Assembly (NCBI RefSeq): GCF_032854445.1
Contig: NC_088303.1
Location: forward strand, 7,015,501-7,079,500
Direction of reading: 5' to 3'
DNA from: Liolophura sinensis
Lineage: Eukaryota; Mollusca; Polyplacophora; Chitonida; Chitonidae
Length of the DNA stretch: 64,000 nt
Below, piece after piece: positions 45,868 through 57,048 of this stretch (its first letter is position 1; the number at the start of each line of letters is the position of its first letter). Both the position numbers and the translations under genes were made by a program. The notes below the pieces were generated by a model. It was not told the DNA's origin, searched no databases, and worked only from the letters and a program-made list of their open reading frames with translations.

Positions 45868-46125
45868 GATGACTCCGTGACCGAAGTGGTTAGCATACCA
45901 GCACGGCGCAATGGCCCAAGTGCCCCTGACCAATGCGGTCTTTGTAAGTTCAAGTCCAGCTCATGCCGACTTCCTCTCTGGTCGTAAGATGGAATATCTG
46001 TGAGCAATCTGCGGTTGGTCGTGGATTTTGCACGGTTTCCTCAAACCATAATGCTGACCGCCGTCGTACAAGTGAAATATTCTTGACTACGTCGAAAAAC
46101 ACGAATCAAATAAATGAAACTAAAT
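45868..46125 (+). repeat. SINE-A, full length, with 12-bp target duplication
   Basis: Flanks aaagctgacgtg (45856-45867) and aaagctgatgtg (46126-46137) differ by one base. A-box region 'tgaccgaagtggttagca', B box 'gttcaagtcc' (TTCAAGTCC of the tRNA consensus), body 'cataatgctgaccgccgtcg', and tail 'aaataaatgaaactaaata'. This is among the best copies for defining the family. Confidence 0.92.
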
Positions 46126-46137
46126 AAAGCTGATGTG

Positions 46138-46439
46138 CGCTCCGATCCGTCTGACAGCTAATGTGGTCAAGCGCATGACATATAACACCTTCCCTCTTGG
46201 TCATGCAGTGTTCTGTTTCTGGCACTAAAAACACTTGTACCGGCCCTTAAAACTCAACGCACCCTCGATCTCCAAAAAGACGTCCAGTTTTTGCATCGAC
46301 TCTTCATAGTCCATTTCAAACTCGACGTCGACGTTTGAAATGCTACGTTGACATAGTGTACGTAGAAACTTTTGTTGTTAATATTTTATGCCACAAAACT
46401 TGTTATACTTTATCAATTTACATCATGTACAGGGGTTTA
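46138..46439. other. Noncoding; near-palindrome at 46312-46342
   Basis: CATTTCAAAC and GTTTGAAATG form 10-bp inverted arms around the 11-base centre TCGACGTCGAC. Nothing else was seen. Confidence 0.4.
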
Positions 46440-47560
46440 TTTTTGACTATTCACGGAACTGTTTAAATTGTAGCACTACGAGTACCCCTATAACAATGTT
46501 ACAACTATCAACCCTTATAACCTGGTCTTACAAACAACTAACGGAGTAGAAAAGCATTTACTGCTCAAGTTAGTTTGAGAATAATTTCCTGGCTTTGTAA
46601 AAATAATCAGTGTCTATGCATCCGGTAGAGTCGCCTCTGGGGCCAAAGTAGTAAGCAAAATTTTTACCGCTCTTGTCACAACGTAAAATCGCCCTTGTTA
46701 GTCGGTTTACCAGTGAGGCTAATTTTGATGACAGCCTCCAGGTTGACGTGAGGGCTACCCTCTCCAAAAGGGGTTGTCTGTTGTGGGATTATCGATTACA
46801 AAGCCAATACCAACAATCTTCAGAGTCACGAGACATCACTTCAGCAATACTTTGCCGTCTTGATATGGAGTCTTGATACGATCGATGAGAATTTTCGATA
46901 AGTTTTATATCTACTTTCAAGTATCTTGGCTGTCGGTCAAGGATAATACGAATATAGGAAAATATGTGGAGAAGTGGGATCAGCAGTATCATCTAATGAG
47001 CTCTTGGCTGGTGCACGCCGATCTGATGGCAATTGCCTATACCTTGCATGTTGTGGAATTAATTAGGTTATATAGCTCTCAGTAGGGCGCACTGTTGTGA
47101 GATATATTCAGTTTAATGACTTTGGTATAGCTAACCCTTTGTCTTCCCGAAACACTAACAAGAATAGCTGCCTTCGCCAATCAGGGAATATTCGTTTAAA
47201 GATTGAATATATTTCATTTCTGATACTGGACCACTGAGCCTTTCAAGTCTGCATTATTGTGTTATGTAGGGCATTTTTGTTTGATAACAGCAGCACCCAA
47301 CACATTGTGTACTGTCAGAATAGAGAACAATACTTGATTCAGAATCGTTGCCGAACGAAATACTGCAGAAAACTAAATAAAAAAATATAGCAAAAACAAA
47401 AATAACATCCGTTGTTCTTCTCGAGCCATTAGCGCTGTGGTTGCGCTAGAATATATCCGAACCATTACATACCACCTACGGATTATCATTGCATAATAGT
47501 TCCTTGTGTTTATCGTTTGCGACAAAAGGTAAGTAGAGACGCAAGCGGGCTTTCGTGCTG
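46440..47560 (+). repeat. Second long noncoding repeat, copy II (segment R only)
   Basis: Shared with copy I and copy III: 'gagggctaccctctccaaaa', 'ggggttgtctgttgtgggat', 'gagctcttggctggtgcac', 'atagctctcagtagg', 'aacactaacaagaatagc', and the closing 'ccgttgttcttctcgagcc'. P and Q are missing upstream. Confidence 0.75.
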
Positions 47561-47762
47561 GTGAAGGCATTTACAGTACAAACAATTTAATGTAGTAAAG
47601 GACAGGATAAAATGGGATTTATTTTTAGTGTATTCCAATAAATACATGTATTCGCAGCTTTGCACAGCAAATTTAATGTTTGGTTAAGAAATGATAACTG
47701 GATAATTTTCAACATCCTGTCGGCTTCTCGACGCACTGGGGCTATAAAGTTAAATTTCCACG

Positions 47763-47764
<2 letters not shown>

Positions 47765-47812
<48 letters not shown>
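47765..47812. repeat. (TA)n microsatellite
   Basis: About 24 TA units. Confidence 0.95.
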
Positions 47813-47815
<3 letters not shown>

Positions 47816-47937
47816 GCAACTGAAGGAGGGCCCACGTATAGTTTTCATCGGACAAGAACATCGCTCCACTCCAGCTATGGATTACTTGAAAAACCCTATT
47901 ATAGCAATGAATTATAACCCCCTATATAACTAAATAC

Positions 47938-47988
47938 AAAATATTCTTGAGCACGGCGTAAAACACCAATCAAGTAAATAAATAAACC
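47938..47988 (+). repeat. SINE-A 3' end fragment
   Basis: 'atattcttgagcacggcgta' then 'aaacaccaatcaagtaaata', with an AAATAAA tail. About 50 bp remains. Confidence 0.75.
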
Positions 47989-48149
47989 CGGGGCGTTGAA
48001 AAATGGATTGTATCATTGTAAAATTCTGTAGAATCATAGACTACATGTACAACAGCAAATGAATGAAACGCTGTTTTAGCCACATGCAGTGTGAATCCGT
48101 ATCTTTTGTTAAGTGGATTACTACACATGGCCAGGATTTTGCAATCATT

Positions 48150-48440
48150 CCCGGATATAAAGATTCGCCTACATAACCCTTGTGTGTTTGTGAGAATCAT
48201 AAGACAACGGAAAACAGAGCTACATCATTAAAGCGGATGTCAATGTAATCTGAGCGTTTTAACATCACTACTTCCAAACTTCTGCATGGTGTGCAATTGA
48301 CGGTCGAATGTTTACAATTGTTGTCATAGGGTTCATGTGTCTGTAGATGATTTACGTCTAATTAAACGAGTTGTCATGGGCCTGGGGCAAGAAGAACCAT
48401 TCATTAAATCCAGACAAAAAAAAACCCCATAACATTTAAA
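48150..48440 (+). repeat. Partial beta-gamma blocks of the long noncoding repeat
   Basis: 'gtgtttgtgagaatcataag', 'agctacatcattaaagcgga' and 'aacatcactacttcc' match beta; 'ttgacggtcgaatgtttaca' and 'gttcatgtgtctgtagatg' match gamma at 34920 and 25310. Confidence 0.6.
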
Positions 48441-48492
48441 ATTCGAAAACCATTGCATTTTTAAAATAGTTCATCTAGAAAAACTGTGTTTT

Positions 48493-48565
<73 letters not shown>

Positions 48566-48727
48566 TAATAATTAAAATTTATATCTTAGTATAAATGCCA
48601 ATGGCCCTCAAATAATGCAGTGAAAAAAATCATTTATAGAGTTGACTGCGTAGAATCTTTGCGGAACATGGGCAAAGTCTACACAGTTAACCAGGATGTG
48701 TTTGATGCCATATTGGCCAACGGAATA
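48441..48727 (-). pseudogene. LINE 3' fragment: terminal zinc finger and 3'UTR
   Basis: Minus-strand translation gives GQYGIKHILVNCVDFAHVPQ then RFYAVNSINDFF, matching the N1 C-terminal domain. It is followed by the 3'UTR, into which a (TA)n tract (48500-48562) has grown. This is 5'-truncated, as expected for LINE insertions. Upstream sequence (48728-48961) is open in the same frame but is not LINE-like. Confidence 0.75.
48500..48562. repeat. (TA)n microsatellite in the LINE 3'UTR
   Basis: About 31 TA units, at a place where N1 has 'tttttatatatcaatgatta'. It probably expanded from that seed. Confidence 0.9.
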
Positions 48728-49667
48728 AAAGGCAACAAAAACATTTAACTTGTGTGTAGTTATTGTGGAAGGCATTGGGCGTCCAGTCCCGTGACAATAG
48801 ATTTTAGGGACTGTCGGAGAGGGGATAAGTGGAGAAGCACAGCATTGCCTTGTATGAATATCTTGTAATTCACCAGGCGTTAATTGGACGTAATGGAAAA
48901 TCCGCCTGTGTTCTAGATCTGGCGATTTTGTCTTTGATTCACGCTTAACAGATGCATGCATGTGCTTTGTGAGCTTTTTGTTAAATCCTCTGATTGGTTG
49001 TAATAGTTCTCAGAGCGCCTAAACAAGTGTTTGAGAGTCGGCGATGTGGTCAGATTGCCGATGTAATAGAAGTCGTTGACTAATTACAAGGAGATAGCAG
49101 CGGATATTCCCAAAGTGATTATGTTTATACGCCGAAGCAGAGCCACACAAGGAGCAGAGAGATGTGTCTAACATGCTTTATCTTACATGAGTAAACTAAT
49201 TACTCAAGTTATAACAAGATTAGAAATAAAGTGAAGTATGCCACTTGGCTGTGTGGTAGTTTTTGTGACTTTACTCCCTTAAAAAAAGACTAGCAATTGG
49301 AGCGATATTACTAAATTACACAACGTGATTCAAAAGAATTATGATTTCTTTTTTCGCCCGCTACTCGAAAACTTTGTTTTGTTGACATGGGGAAATACTC
49401 TATCTTTTAACCTCATCTGACTGGACTGATTTGGGTATACCAGGACAAATATGGTCCCTATGTCTAGTTGCCGGCTTTGAGCGTTCCCGTTTTGTTTTCG
49501 TTCAGCTTTCTGTGATTTTATTTGTAAATGTTGACAAGCATGCATTGCTCCGTGTTAGCAGAACTATTGATTCTTGCTCCAATTGAAAATCCAATAATTA
49601 TTCCAACCAATGAAGTAGGTAAATGTAGAATTACATTCCAGTGAAGTAGGTAAATGTACAATTAAAT
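48728..49667. other. Noncoding; one shared repeat segment at 49060-49110
   Basis: 'gactaattacaaggagatag' recurs at 23355. No gene was recognised; open frames at 48608-48961 and 49339-49545 lack domains. A short tandem repeat (gaagtaggtaaatgta) lies at 49611-49660. Confidence 0.35.
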
Positions 49668-49728
49668 TATTTAGTTATTTATTTGATTGGTGTTTTAATC
49701 CGTACTCAAGAATATTTCACTTATACAA
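49668..49728 (-). repeat. SINE-A 3' fragment
   Basis: 'atttatttgattggtgtttt' then 'aatccgtactcaagaatatt' then 'tcacttata' is the reverse complement of the SINE-A 3' end. Confidence 0.8.
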
Positions 49729-50246
49729 TTAAATTAAACGAGCCATGTAAACATGTATGTAGTTATCTCTCTGCAATGATCGATGCCTATATTCATATTA
49801 CTTTCGTGCTTTCTGCTACAGGAACGTATGCATCATGACGGATACATGCTCTTAATGATGTTCGACGACATGGTGATTTTCAAAACAATAATGAGGAAGT
49901 GTGGCAGTGAGGAAGTGTGACAGTGTGCTACTGGGAAAAATATATCATCAATAATTCCATATAAATCGTGACAAAATAAGGAATAAACACACAGCAGAGA
50001 CGACAGTGTGGGAGATGGGCAAATGACCTAACATAACCAGTAAAGTCCAGCCTATTGTCAATGTTTGTCATTCTAACTGTTTGCATAAACGCGATTATAG
50101 TAGCACTTTAAACGCAAACTCCCCTTATACGGAATGAATCAATGAATGAATGAAATCTTGTTTCATATAATATGAAACAAAAAATGACTGCTCGTTATTA
50201 AATGTTCACAACATTTGCATCTTGGGTCTCCACACTTAGACGTTTA

Positions 50247-51190
50247 TTAACTGATTTCTATCCAGTTGGTAGTAAACCGAGCCTTTGTTAGAAGTTTCTT
50301 AAGATTGGGAGCCTGTCTTTTACCCTTTATAATTTTGGTTTGATGAAAAGTTTTAGTGAGACGATCATTTAATTCTAGTAGTGGTCGTTTGCTGTGGACA
50401 ATGGGAAAGAAGCTGAAATTGTTAGGGTTAAGAGTGCATATAAACAAAAGCTTATCGGTGTTAAAAGTCGATTTGCTGGTCCGTAAAACTGAAATATCAA
50501 TTTTGTTTGCTTTGACAATACTAATGTCTATTACTTCTTTTGGATAATGCCTCAATAATAGAAAAGTCTTTAACCCAGATAATCTGATTTGTCGGAAATC
50601 TTTCTAAGGTACAATTCTGCAAATTCGTCTCACAAGAGTAAACGAGTTCTGATTTTTTGTGTGACGTGGGTGGCAGGATCTATTATTTAGGTATTGTTTT
50701 GTGTCAGTCGGTTTGTAGAAAATACCTGTGATTATCTCATTCCTTTTGCCAGTAAGGAAAATGTTTAAGAAAGGTATTTTATCGTGACTAGTTTCTAACG
50801 TGAACTTGATATTTGGGTCCAAATTGTTTAAGGCAGTTAACAATCCATTATATTGCCTTTTCACCAATCCCAAATCATAAAACAATCATTTGAAACCCTT
50901 TTAAATGACTGACAAATTTCGATATCTTACGTCCTTAGGTATAAGGCAACAAATTAACACGCCAAGTTTACAGATTTTACCTGTAACCATGCATATTGCA
51001 CCAAGAACACGTAACCTACACAGTGGGCCCAAGTTCCACATAATACCGTTCTTTAAATAATCGGTGAATAAAGTTCAACCCAGAGGAATCAAAGAACAGC
51101 ACTTCATTCATAAAATTAAATCTGAACTTAACAGAGAAAACATCGGGACATAATCTCTCCGAACGGATACTCCCCTTGGCAAGATGGCTA
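50247..51190 (-). pseudogene. Penelope-like RT remnant
   Basis: The minus strand reads LNNLDPNIKFTLETSHDKIP, then FLNIFLTGKR, IITGIFYKPTDTKQYLNNRS, and CHPRHTKNQNSF. After a frameshift come HYPKEVIDISIVKANKID, LLFICTLNPNNFSFFPIV and RQAPNLKKLLTKARFTTN: the RT C-terminal region that precedes the endonuclease in Penelope. No GIY-YIG domain follows; only about 100 bp remain before the tail. RT motifs upstream of MFYDLG are mostly deleted. 51016-51190 (DVFSVKFRFNFMNEVLFFDS) matches the N-terminal part of the 35.4-38.2 kb copy. Confidence 0.75.
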
Positions 51191-51339
51191 TACACACACA
51201 CACACAGGGAAGCAATTGTTTTCGTGCCTCCTGATACGAGATGTTCCGTTTCACTTTTTTGTTTAGCTATGTGGTCTTCGTTGCGACTGGAGTACTTCAA
51301 AGCTTTGTTGCATTCGAATCCCTCATGGCCCGTGAGCAT

Positions 51340-51830
51340 CGGAAACAGACATTATTTTTACATTGACCCTTACAGTGTCCGAACTTCTGAAATCCGAAAC
51401 ACCGTGTTGGATTCTTTATCTACAGATCTACTCGAATACTGTATGGGCCAATGAGAACAGACGAGGGTAATGATGTTTTGTTAAAACTTAACACATATTT
51501 GTTAAGCTTAATAATTCTGCCATCTCGTTTTGTTGTAAATCCTTTAACCCTAGTAACACCTTGAGGTTGTAATTCCAGGTAAATTTCCTCCTATGACAGT
51601 TCATCCAGATCATCATCCCTATCACAAATCATCCCCTGAATACTAAGCAAGGAATAATAAGGTGAAACAAAAACAAGGGTATTCACAATATTTCGAAGGC
51701 ACAACAGGTTAATCACCAGCTGTTTTCTATTACACTCGATTGAGATATCCCCGGAACGAAGTTTCATTACCTGGCGCAGCCTTTAATATCGTTGCCCAAA
51801 GCAAAGGCTTTGCTTTTTGTAGCACGGTTG
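51340..51830 (-). pseudogene. LINE ORF1 remnant in the chimeric element
   Basis: KLRSGDISIECNRKQLVINL, then SIQGMICDRDDDLDELS, a stop, EEIYLELQPQGVTRVKGF, PSSVLIGPYSIRVDL, a stop, and NPTRCFGFQKFGHCKGQCK. Same protein as in N1 and LINE A, with a changed first knuckle (CFGFQKFGHCKGQC). Frame is lost after the second knuckle, where the Penelope-like part begins. Confidence 0.8.
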
Positions 51831-51874
51831 TCTGTTTGTTTTTTTTGTTTTTTTTTTCAAGAAATCAAGAAAGC

Positions 51875-52069
51875 ATGCCAGTTTTCTGTTCCTTTCTCTT
51901 TTTAGCACTACTTCTAGCAGTAGAAGCAGAGGAATTCAACGCCACCCTCGATCAGGTGGATTTTACGCTCATACCCTATGAGATCAACTTTACAGAAACA
52001 AAATCAAACCACTTCATTGACCTTACGGCCACCGTCCAGACCTCCCAAAACTTGACTGAAAAACCTTAA
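51875..52069 (+). CDS. Candidate small secreted-type ORF (64 aa), unidentified
   Basis: The ATG follows AAGAAAGC. The peptide starts MPVFCSFLFLALLLAVEAEE, a textbook signal peptide with probable cleavage after VEA. The rest has two N-glycosylation sites typed NAT and NFT and a third at NLT, and ends ...QNLTEKP stop. A pyrimidine run ending TTTTTCAAG (51850-51861) could act as a 3' splice site. It lies in the 250-bp stretch of the chimeric element that is not LINE-like. It could be a captured host exon or chance; no family is recognised. Confidence 0.3.
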   Translation: MPVFCSFLFLALLLAVEAEEFNATLDQVDFTLIPYEINFTETKSNHFIDLTATVQTSQNLTEKP

Positions 52070-52507
52070 ACCTGGAAAGCAGTAACTCACATCACAATTA
52101 GATATAATGAAGTTGACTCTCGGACATCTAGACTGGCGTGACCAGCAGACTGGTCGAAGTGGGCCTTTCCACCGCTCGTCTACACAGAAGCAAGGCCCAA
52201 AGTGGAGCGCTGGGCATGAGGATCTCGCTCTCAACCACCAGGACGCCGTCCTCGGAGATTACGGATCGCGACTCACGACCAACAGGTGGCTATTCAGTTG
52301 CCTCTTACTCAAACCGAGAAGGTGGGAGCCTATTATGATCACCGGACCCAAACGGGAGAGCTTTAGGTTAGTCGCCTTATTCGACATGCTTGCCTAGAAG
52401 GCTGATTCCTATTCTTTTCATCCCGACAGGCCCCTCATACGGTGTGAAATGTTAAGATACATGTGTTGCTGTTATAACCTATTAGTTATGCCGATGTTCA
52501 TTATTAA

Positions 52508-52690
52508 CGCGGGCCCTCCCTGGTTGTCACAAGGGCATCTCAACACCAATGTGGTTCACCGGCCGTACGTTGTAAGGTCTCCCAGCAGCTTGCGGATGGT
52601 CGTGGCTTTTCCTCGGTTTTCTTCCACCAAAGTGTTGTCCGCCGTTGTATAGGTGGAATACTCTTGAGCACGGCGTGAAAAATAAATAGT
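52508..52690 (+). repeat. SINE-A, partial
   Basis: 'accaatgtggttc', a deletion, then 'accggccgtacgttgtaagg', 'gcggatggtcgtggcttttc' and 'gtataggtggaatactcttg', ending 'gaaaaataaata'. Inserted in segment Q of the second long repeat. Confidence 0.8.
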
Positions 52691-54200
52691 TGCGTTGAAA
52701 GAGTGATACCCGAGTCATACCTAATGCGTTATTTCTTATATGGCATCTCGAAGATTTAGAGACATCCTCTCGCAGTTTTTCGAGTACTGTAGTCTTCTGA
52801 TATAAAATACTGCAACGTGGAGGCCCAAACCGGAAAAGCAAAATGACGTAAAAGAAAAGTTAGAATAAAGTCCCACTATGGTAAGTTCACAAGAGGCCGT
52901 ATTGCATGTAACCATTTGCCAGCTATTGCATGTATTATAAATGACAAATGGATATACCCAACCGGTAGAATCCGGTTTTCTGTCAATTTACGTCACTTAG
53001 GGTTTTATTCGAACTGTTTATGTAAATGGTTAAATAGTAGCAGGTCGAAGACCTCGATGACAACGCTAGAATGAATTTCTACCACCAGTAACGTACCAAA
53101 TCCTATAATCAGGATGTAGAACATCTGAAATGTATCAATCTTCCCTAGTAAGCTCTAGAATAAGTTTGTTGCGTTCTGAACACGAACACTTTGTATGCAT
53201 CCGCCAGAAAGGTCCAGAGAGCTGAGATAGACTTCCATAAAGTAAAATCGCTCATCATGCGTTCACCACTGAGGCTAATATTGCTGGCAGTCACCAGGTT
53301 TGATGTGGGGGTTACTCTCTCCAAAAGGGATTTTCTGTTGTGGGATTATCGATTACAAAGCGAATTATAGCGCTCTCATCGAGAAGTGACGACGCCAGTA
53401 CATTCTCAACTAGACACTTCAGCGGTACTTCACTGTCTTGGTTTAGAGTTAGCGGCTAATGATCGATGTCAGTTTGTCGATATGTTTTATATATACTGTC
53501 AAGTGTCTTGGCTGTTGGTCAAGGATGATAGCAGTATGCAAACGCATCTCCAGAGGTGGAAGCACTGGTCTCACTTAATAGGCTCTTCACTCGGGCACGT
53601 CCATCTGATTGCACTTGACTATGCCTTTAATGTTGCGGATTAAATTATGTTTCATAGCTCTCCGTGTGATACACTTTAATTAGATATCTTCAGTTTACTG
53701 ACCTTAATCCAGCTAAGTCTTTGTCTTCCTTCCAACATTATCAGGAATAGCCACCTTCGTCTATCCTGGAAGATTCCTTTGATGTTCAAATGTAATTGAT
53801 TTCTAAAAAGTGGACCGCTAAGCCTATCAAGTTTCAATTATTGCTGTCTGTAGGGCTTTGTAGTGTGTTGTCTTGTATGCTAACAGCAGAAGCCAGCATA
53901 ATGTGTTTTGCAAGAAAGAGAACAATACTTGTATCAGATTTCATGTGATGCCGCTCTTTTATTGTCCACTTTTTACTGAGTCTTTCTTAGAACCGCTACC
54001 TATTGCCGTAAGTACAGCAAAAAAAAAAAAAGACATAAAAAAGAAATAACCCATTCTTCTTCTCGCGGTATTGGCGGTGAACACAAGGGCATGTCCATAC
54101 CATTATAAACCACGCTGAGGATACCTCTTGTATAGCAGTTCTCTATTATTTATTTGTGTAGCAATTCTCTATTATTCATTTGAGTTAACACGTAAGTAAA

Positions 54201-57048
54201 TCCACTCATGGTCTTTCATGTCGGGATACAGATTAACATCACAAACAATTATTGTTTTAAAGGAACCTTAACAAAGTAATGCTGTATTTTCATGTCGGAT
54301 CGTTGAAAAGGAAAACTCCGTAATATATTTTCGGATGCAATCAGTTTCTCAAGAAACAAGATGCTGTAAAACAACATTACAAAGTGAAGGACTTATTTTG
54401 ATTTAAACTATTGGTTTTCTTTAATTCGTTTGAATGCGGGTGAATGTCGTTTTTAGGATTATTTTACTGATGTGACGGCTTGTGAGTGGAAGAAACATTT
54501 GCAGGGCATCTATAAAACCCTCGAACTTTTAAGCCAAACCAGAACCTATGCATTCTGAATTCCTAATTGCGACTACACCGGCAACTACACTTTAGTTAAA
54601 TAGGCCATTGATGGCGAATATATATTTTTCGTCGGGCAGATCTTGCTATAACAATTCCAATCCGTTACTACTTTACATTCTACCAAAGTGCATAATTCAA
54701 TCGTATGTTTGAAAGTGAGGACAGCTCAACATTTTGAATAATTTAGTAGACGCCCAAAAATTGCTCTTGACATCACTGCGTTTTTGCTACCTAATTCTGC
54801 TTATGCCGCAGTGATACGGGACGTGATATTTGCTATCATGTACGCAAGAACATGAGCAGGTGGAAAAAAACCTGAGTGAGGTAAGTTGACAGGAGATTAC
54901 ATTTCACTACATACATGTGACCAAATGCCAGTAATTACCTTCGTCGCTCTTAAGGGTTTTGCTCCTCATATTGTACGTCTGTTATTAATAAAAAGAACAA
55001 ATAAAACTGGGCTTGACAACTAAGCAAGAACGTCCTCTCGTTGACAAATGTACAATCTCCTTATATCCACCTTCTTAATGATCGGCCTCTTTTCCCATCA
55101 GCTGTCCTTCTTATTTTGTGCGGGGCATATCTCTGCAATTATTAGCCATAAAAGTCAAACTCACACAAAGTGACCTGAAGTTGAGCACTGTCAGGTTATT
55201 TCTTCACATCTCGATCTGCTATAGGGGCTGTCTGCCCTTGCGCATAGAAATTTGTGCAAGTCAAATTCACCTGTAGTTTTCCACCGTCGCCCTAGTTTTT
55301 CAAATATTCATCTGCTTAGAATTCACCTGTCTCTGTGCACATTCTCCGGTCCACTCACTGGCAAATTTGTGCAGGACATATTCTAAATATTATATGCGAC
55401 AAAACTCCAGTATCATATGGCATCCTGTTTCTTAAATTCATACAGATTGTGAAACTCGGGTATGATATGGCATATATGCTGGATCTTCAAACTCACACAC
55501 GACTCTCTGTGGTCTAGGGCTTTCGCCTGACGATTGCTGTAGCGTGGCATCAATGTGGTCAAGGCTAGAATCCAACTCACGATGTATTCGTCCAGGCTTG
55601 CTGATATGCGTGGCTTCCCTTTAAGCTCCGTCTGACTTCTTCCTACCGATATACTCTGGCTGCTGTCATGTTAGTTGAAATACCCAAGCAAACATCACGA
55701 ACAGAGTGGTACAGATTGTGACCTCCCCAGGTTGTTCTTCTTTCCATGCATTTGTCCATGTTGGTAATGAATCCACACCTCTTTGAAGTATGTCCCGTTT
55801 CATTTGCGTCATGTGTATTTCCACACAAATACTCTCAATTTCCATGCAATCTCTCATTGCTTTCTTGTTCTTTTAGTCATGCATGCGGCCTGCCATATGA
55901 CTCCAAATTATGTTAACAACTAACCACTTGGCTTAGACCAGTACATAATAATTTGTTAGACATGTACATGTATAACCAAAGCATCTCGGTTAGGCGGCTC
56001 GCTTGAGAAATGTACTTGACACTAGTTACTATACCAACATGTTAAAGTCATGCACAAGGCTATCTTTATATGTTTGTGTCGCTTGAATTTTCAAGGCGAA
56101 GGTGCCAAATCGCCTTCGACACCCAAGCAGGTAATACGTTAAAGATTTTTTAAACACACCACTGTCGCTAAGGAAAGAACATGTACATGCATGAATGACT
56201 TTATCATTTGCCTAACTCGCATGCCCATTATTCAGATAATCGGCCATGCACTGCCTTGACACCACAGCAATTGTAAAGTTTATTGGAACGGTTGGGTAGA
56301 AAACCGAAAGACAGACGTACATAAATCCAGATACAGATTCCTTCCTTCGTAGTAATATGGTGGAAACAAGCATTCGTGGCCACAAAAATCTTTAACGTAT
56401 GTTAAATCGCATGCAGGTGTTCACTGTTTAAATCCTGTAGTCACAGCAAAAATTTTATATAAAATACATTACCATTTGTCAAGTTCACTGATTTGCTGAA
56501 AGAAATATCACAAAACATTAACTGTTCAGGTGATCAGTCTTGTGTCTTTTCGCCACGTTCATTGCTGCTCTGACTAACAATCACGAGATTAACAATCTTG
56601 TGCATACCTTATCGCTGTCAGTGCTCATGCTCTTTCTGCCACACTGATTTTTATTTGTTTCAATGGTCTTAAATGCCATACCATTTCCATGCTCAAGAAT
56701 TTATCGCCGGTTCTTGGGGAGTGGGGGGTGGGGTGGTTTGGCCTCCGAAAACATGACGGCATGTTGAATGACACCTATCGTTCTTGAACTGTCGCCCCTC
56801 TCCAGATAGTGGCATTTGGGTCCAATTTTTCGTTTCATAATGCCTCTTTACAGTTTATATTAACCTAGGTCTCATATATGTAGACTCTGTCATACTATGA
56901 CTGTATACAAATGTATTTTAAATAAGAAAAGTGTTTCTACTCCCTGACATCCTTTCTTTCTGTTATTTTTCTGTAATTGAAACGATTGGTTTTTAGTGCT
57001 CTCCATACTGACGAACGCGACAATGTAAATGCTGTGTTTTTCCCTCAC
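54201..57048. other. Mostly unique noncoding; zeta-type repeat at 54700-55000
   Basis: 54700-55000 ('ttttgaataatttagtagac', 'gtgaccaaatgccagtaatt') matches 29140 and 28985. 55000-57048 shows no element. Short open frames at 55335-55517 and 55643-55857 are not coding-like. Confidence 0.4.

Larger units (their letters stand above)
50121..52434 (-). mobile_element. Chimeric retroelement: LINE 5'UTR and ORF1 joined to Penelope-like RT
   Basis: On the minus strand: LINE 5'UTR (52434-52130), an unrelated 250-bp stretch (about 52120-51835), LINE ORF1 remnant (51830-51340), a (TG)n run, then Penelope-like sequence (51190-50247) and a tail with ATTC repeats (50121-50142) like those of the LINE. Near-identical 'cttatacgg' and 'ctcatacgg' flank the whole, and repeat copy I shows an empty site. 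This suggests one insertion of a joined molecule, though a LINE later altered by recombination is possible. Confidence 0.65.
49880..54200 (+). repeat. Second long noncoding repeat, copy III (P-Q-R, split by an insertion)
   Basis: P at 49930-50120 ('atatatcatcaataattcca', 'gagacgacagtgtgg'), then an inserted chimeric retroelement (50121-52434), then Q at 52435-52960 (with a SINE fragment inside) and R at 53000-53960 ('gttactctctccaaaaggga', 'ccagaggtggaagcactggt'). Comparison with copy I shows that 'cttatacgg' (50112) and 'ctcatacggtgtgaaatg' (52435) were adjacent before the insertion. Confidence 0.75.

Noticed and set aside
48728-48961. Minus-strand open frame continuing upstream of the LINE zinc-finger fragment
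   Set aside because: The sequence does not match LINE RNase H or any known domain. The continuity of the frame looks accidental.
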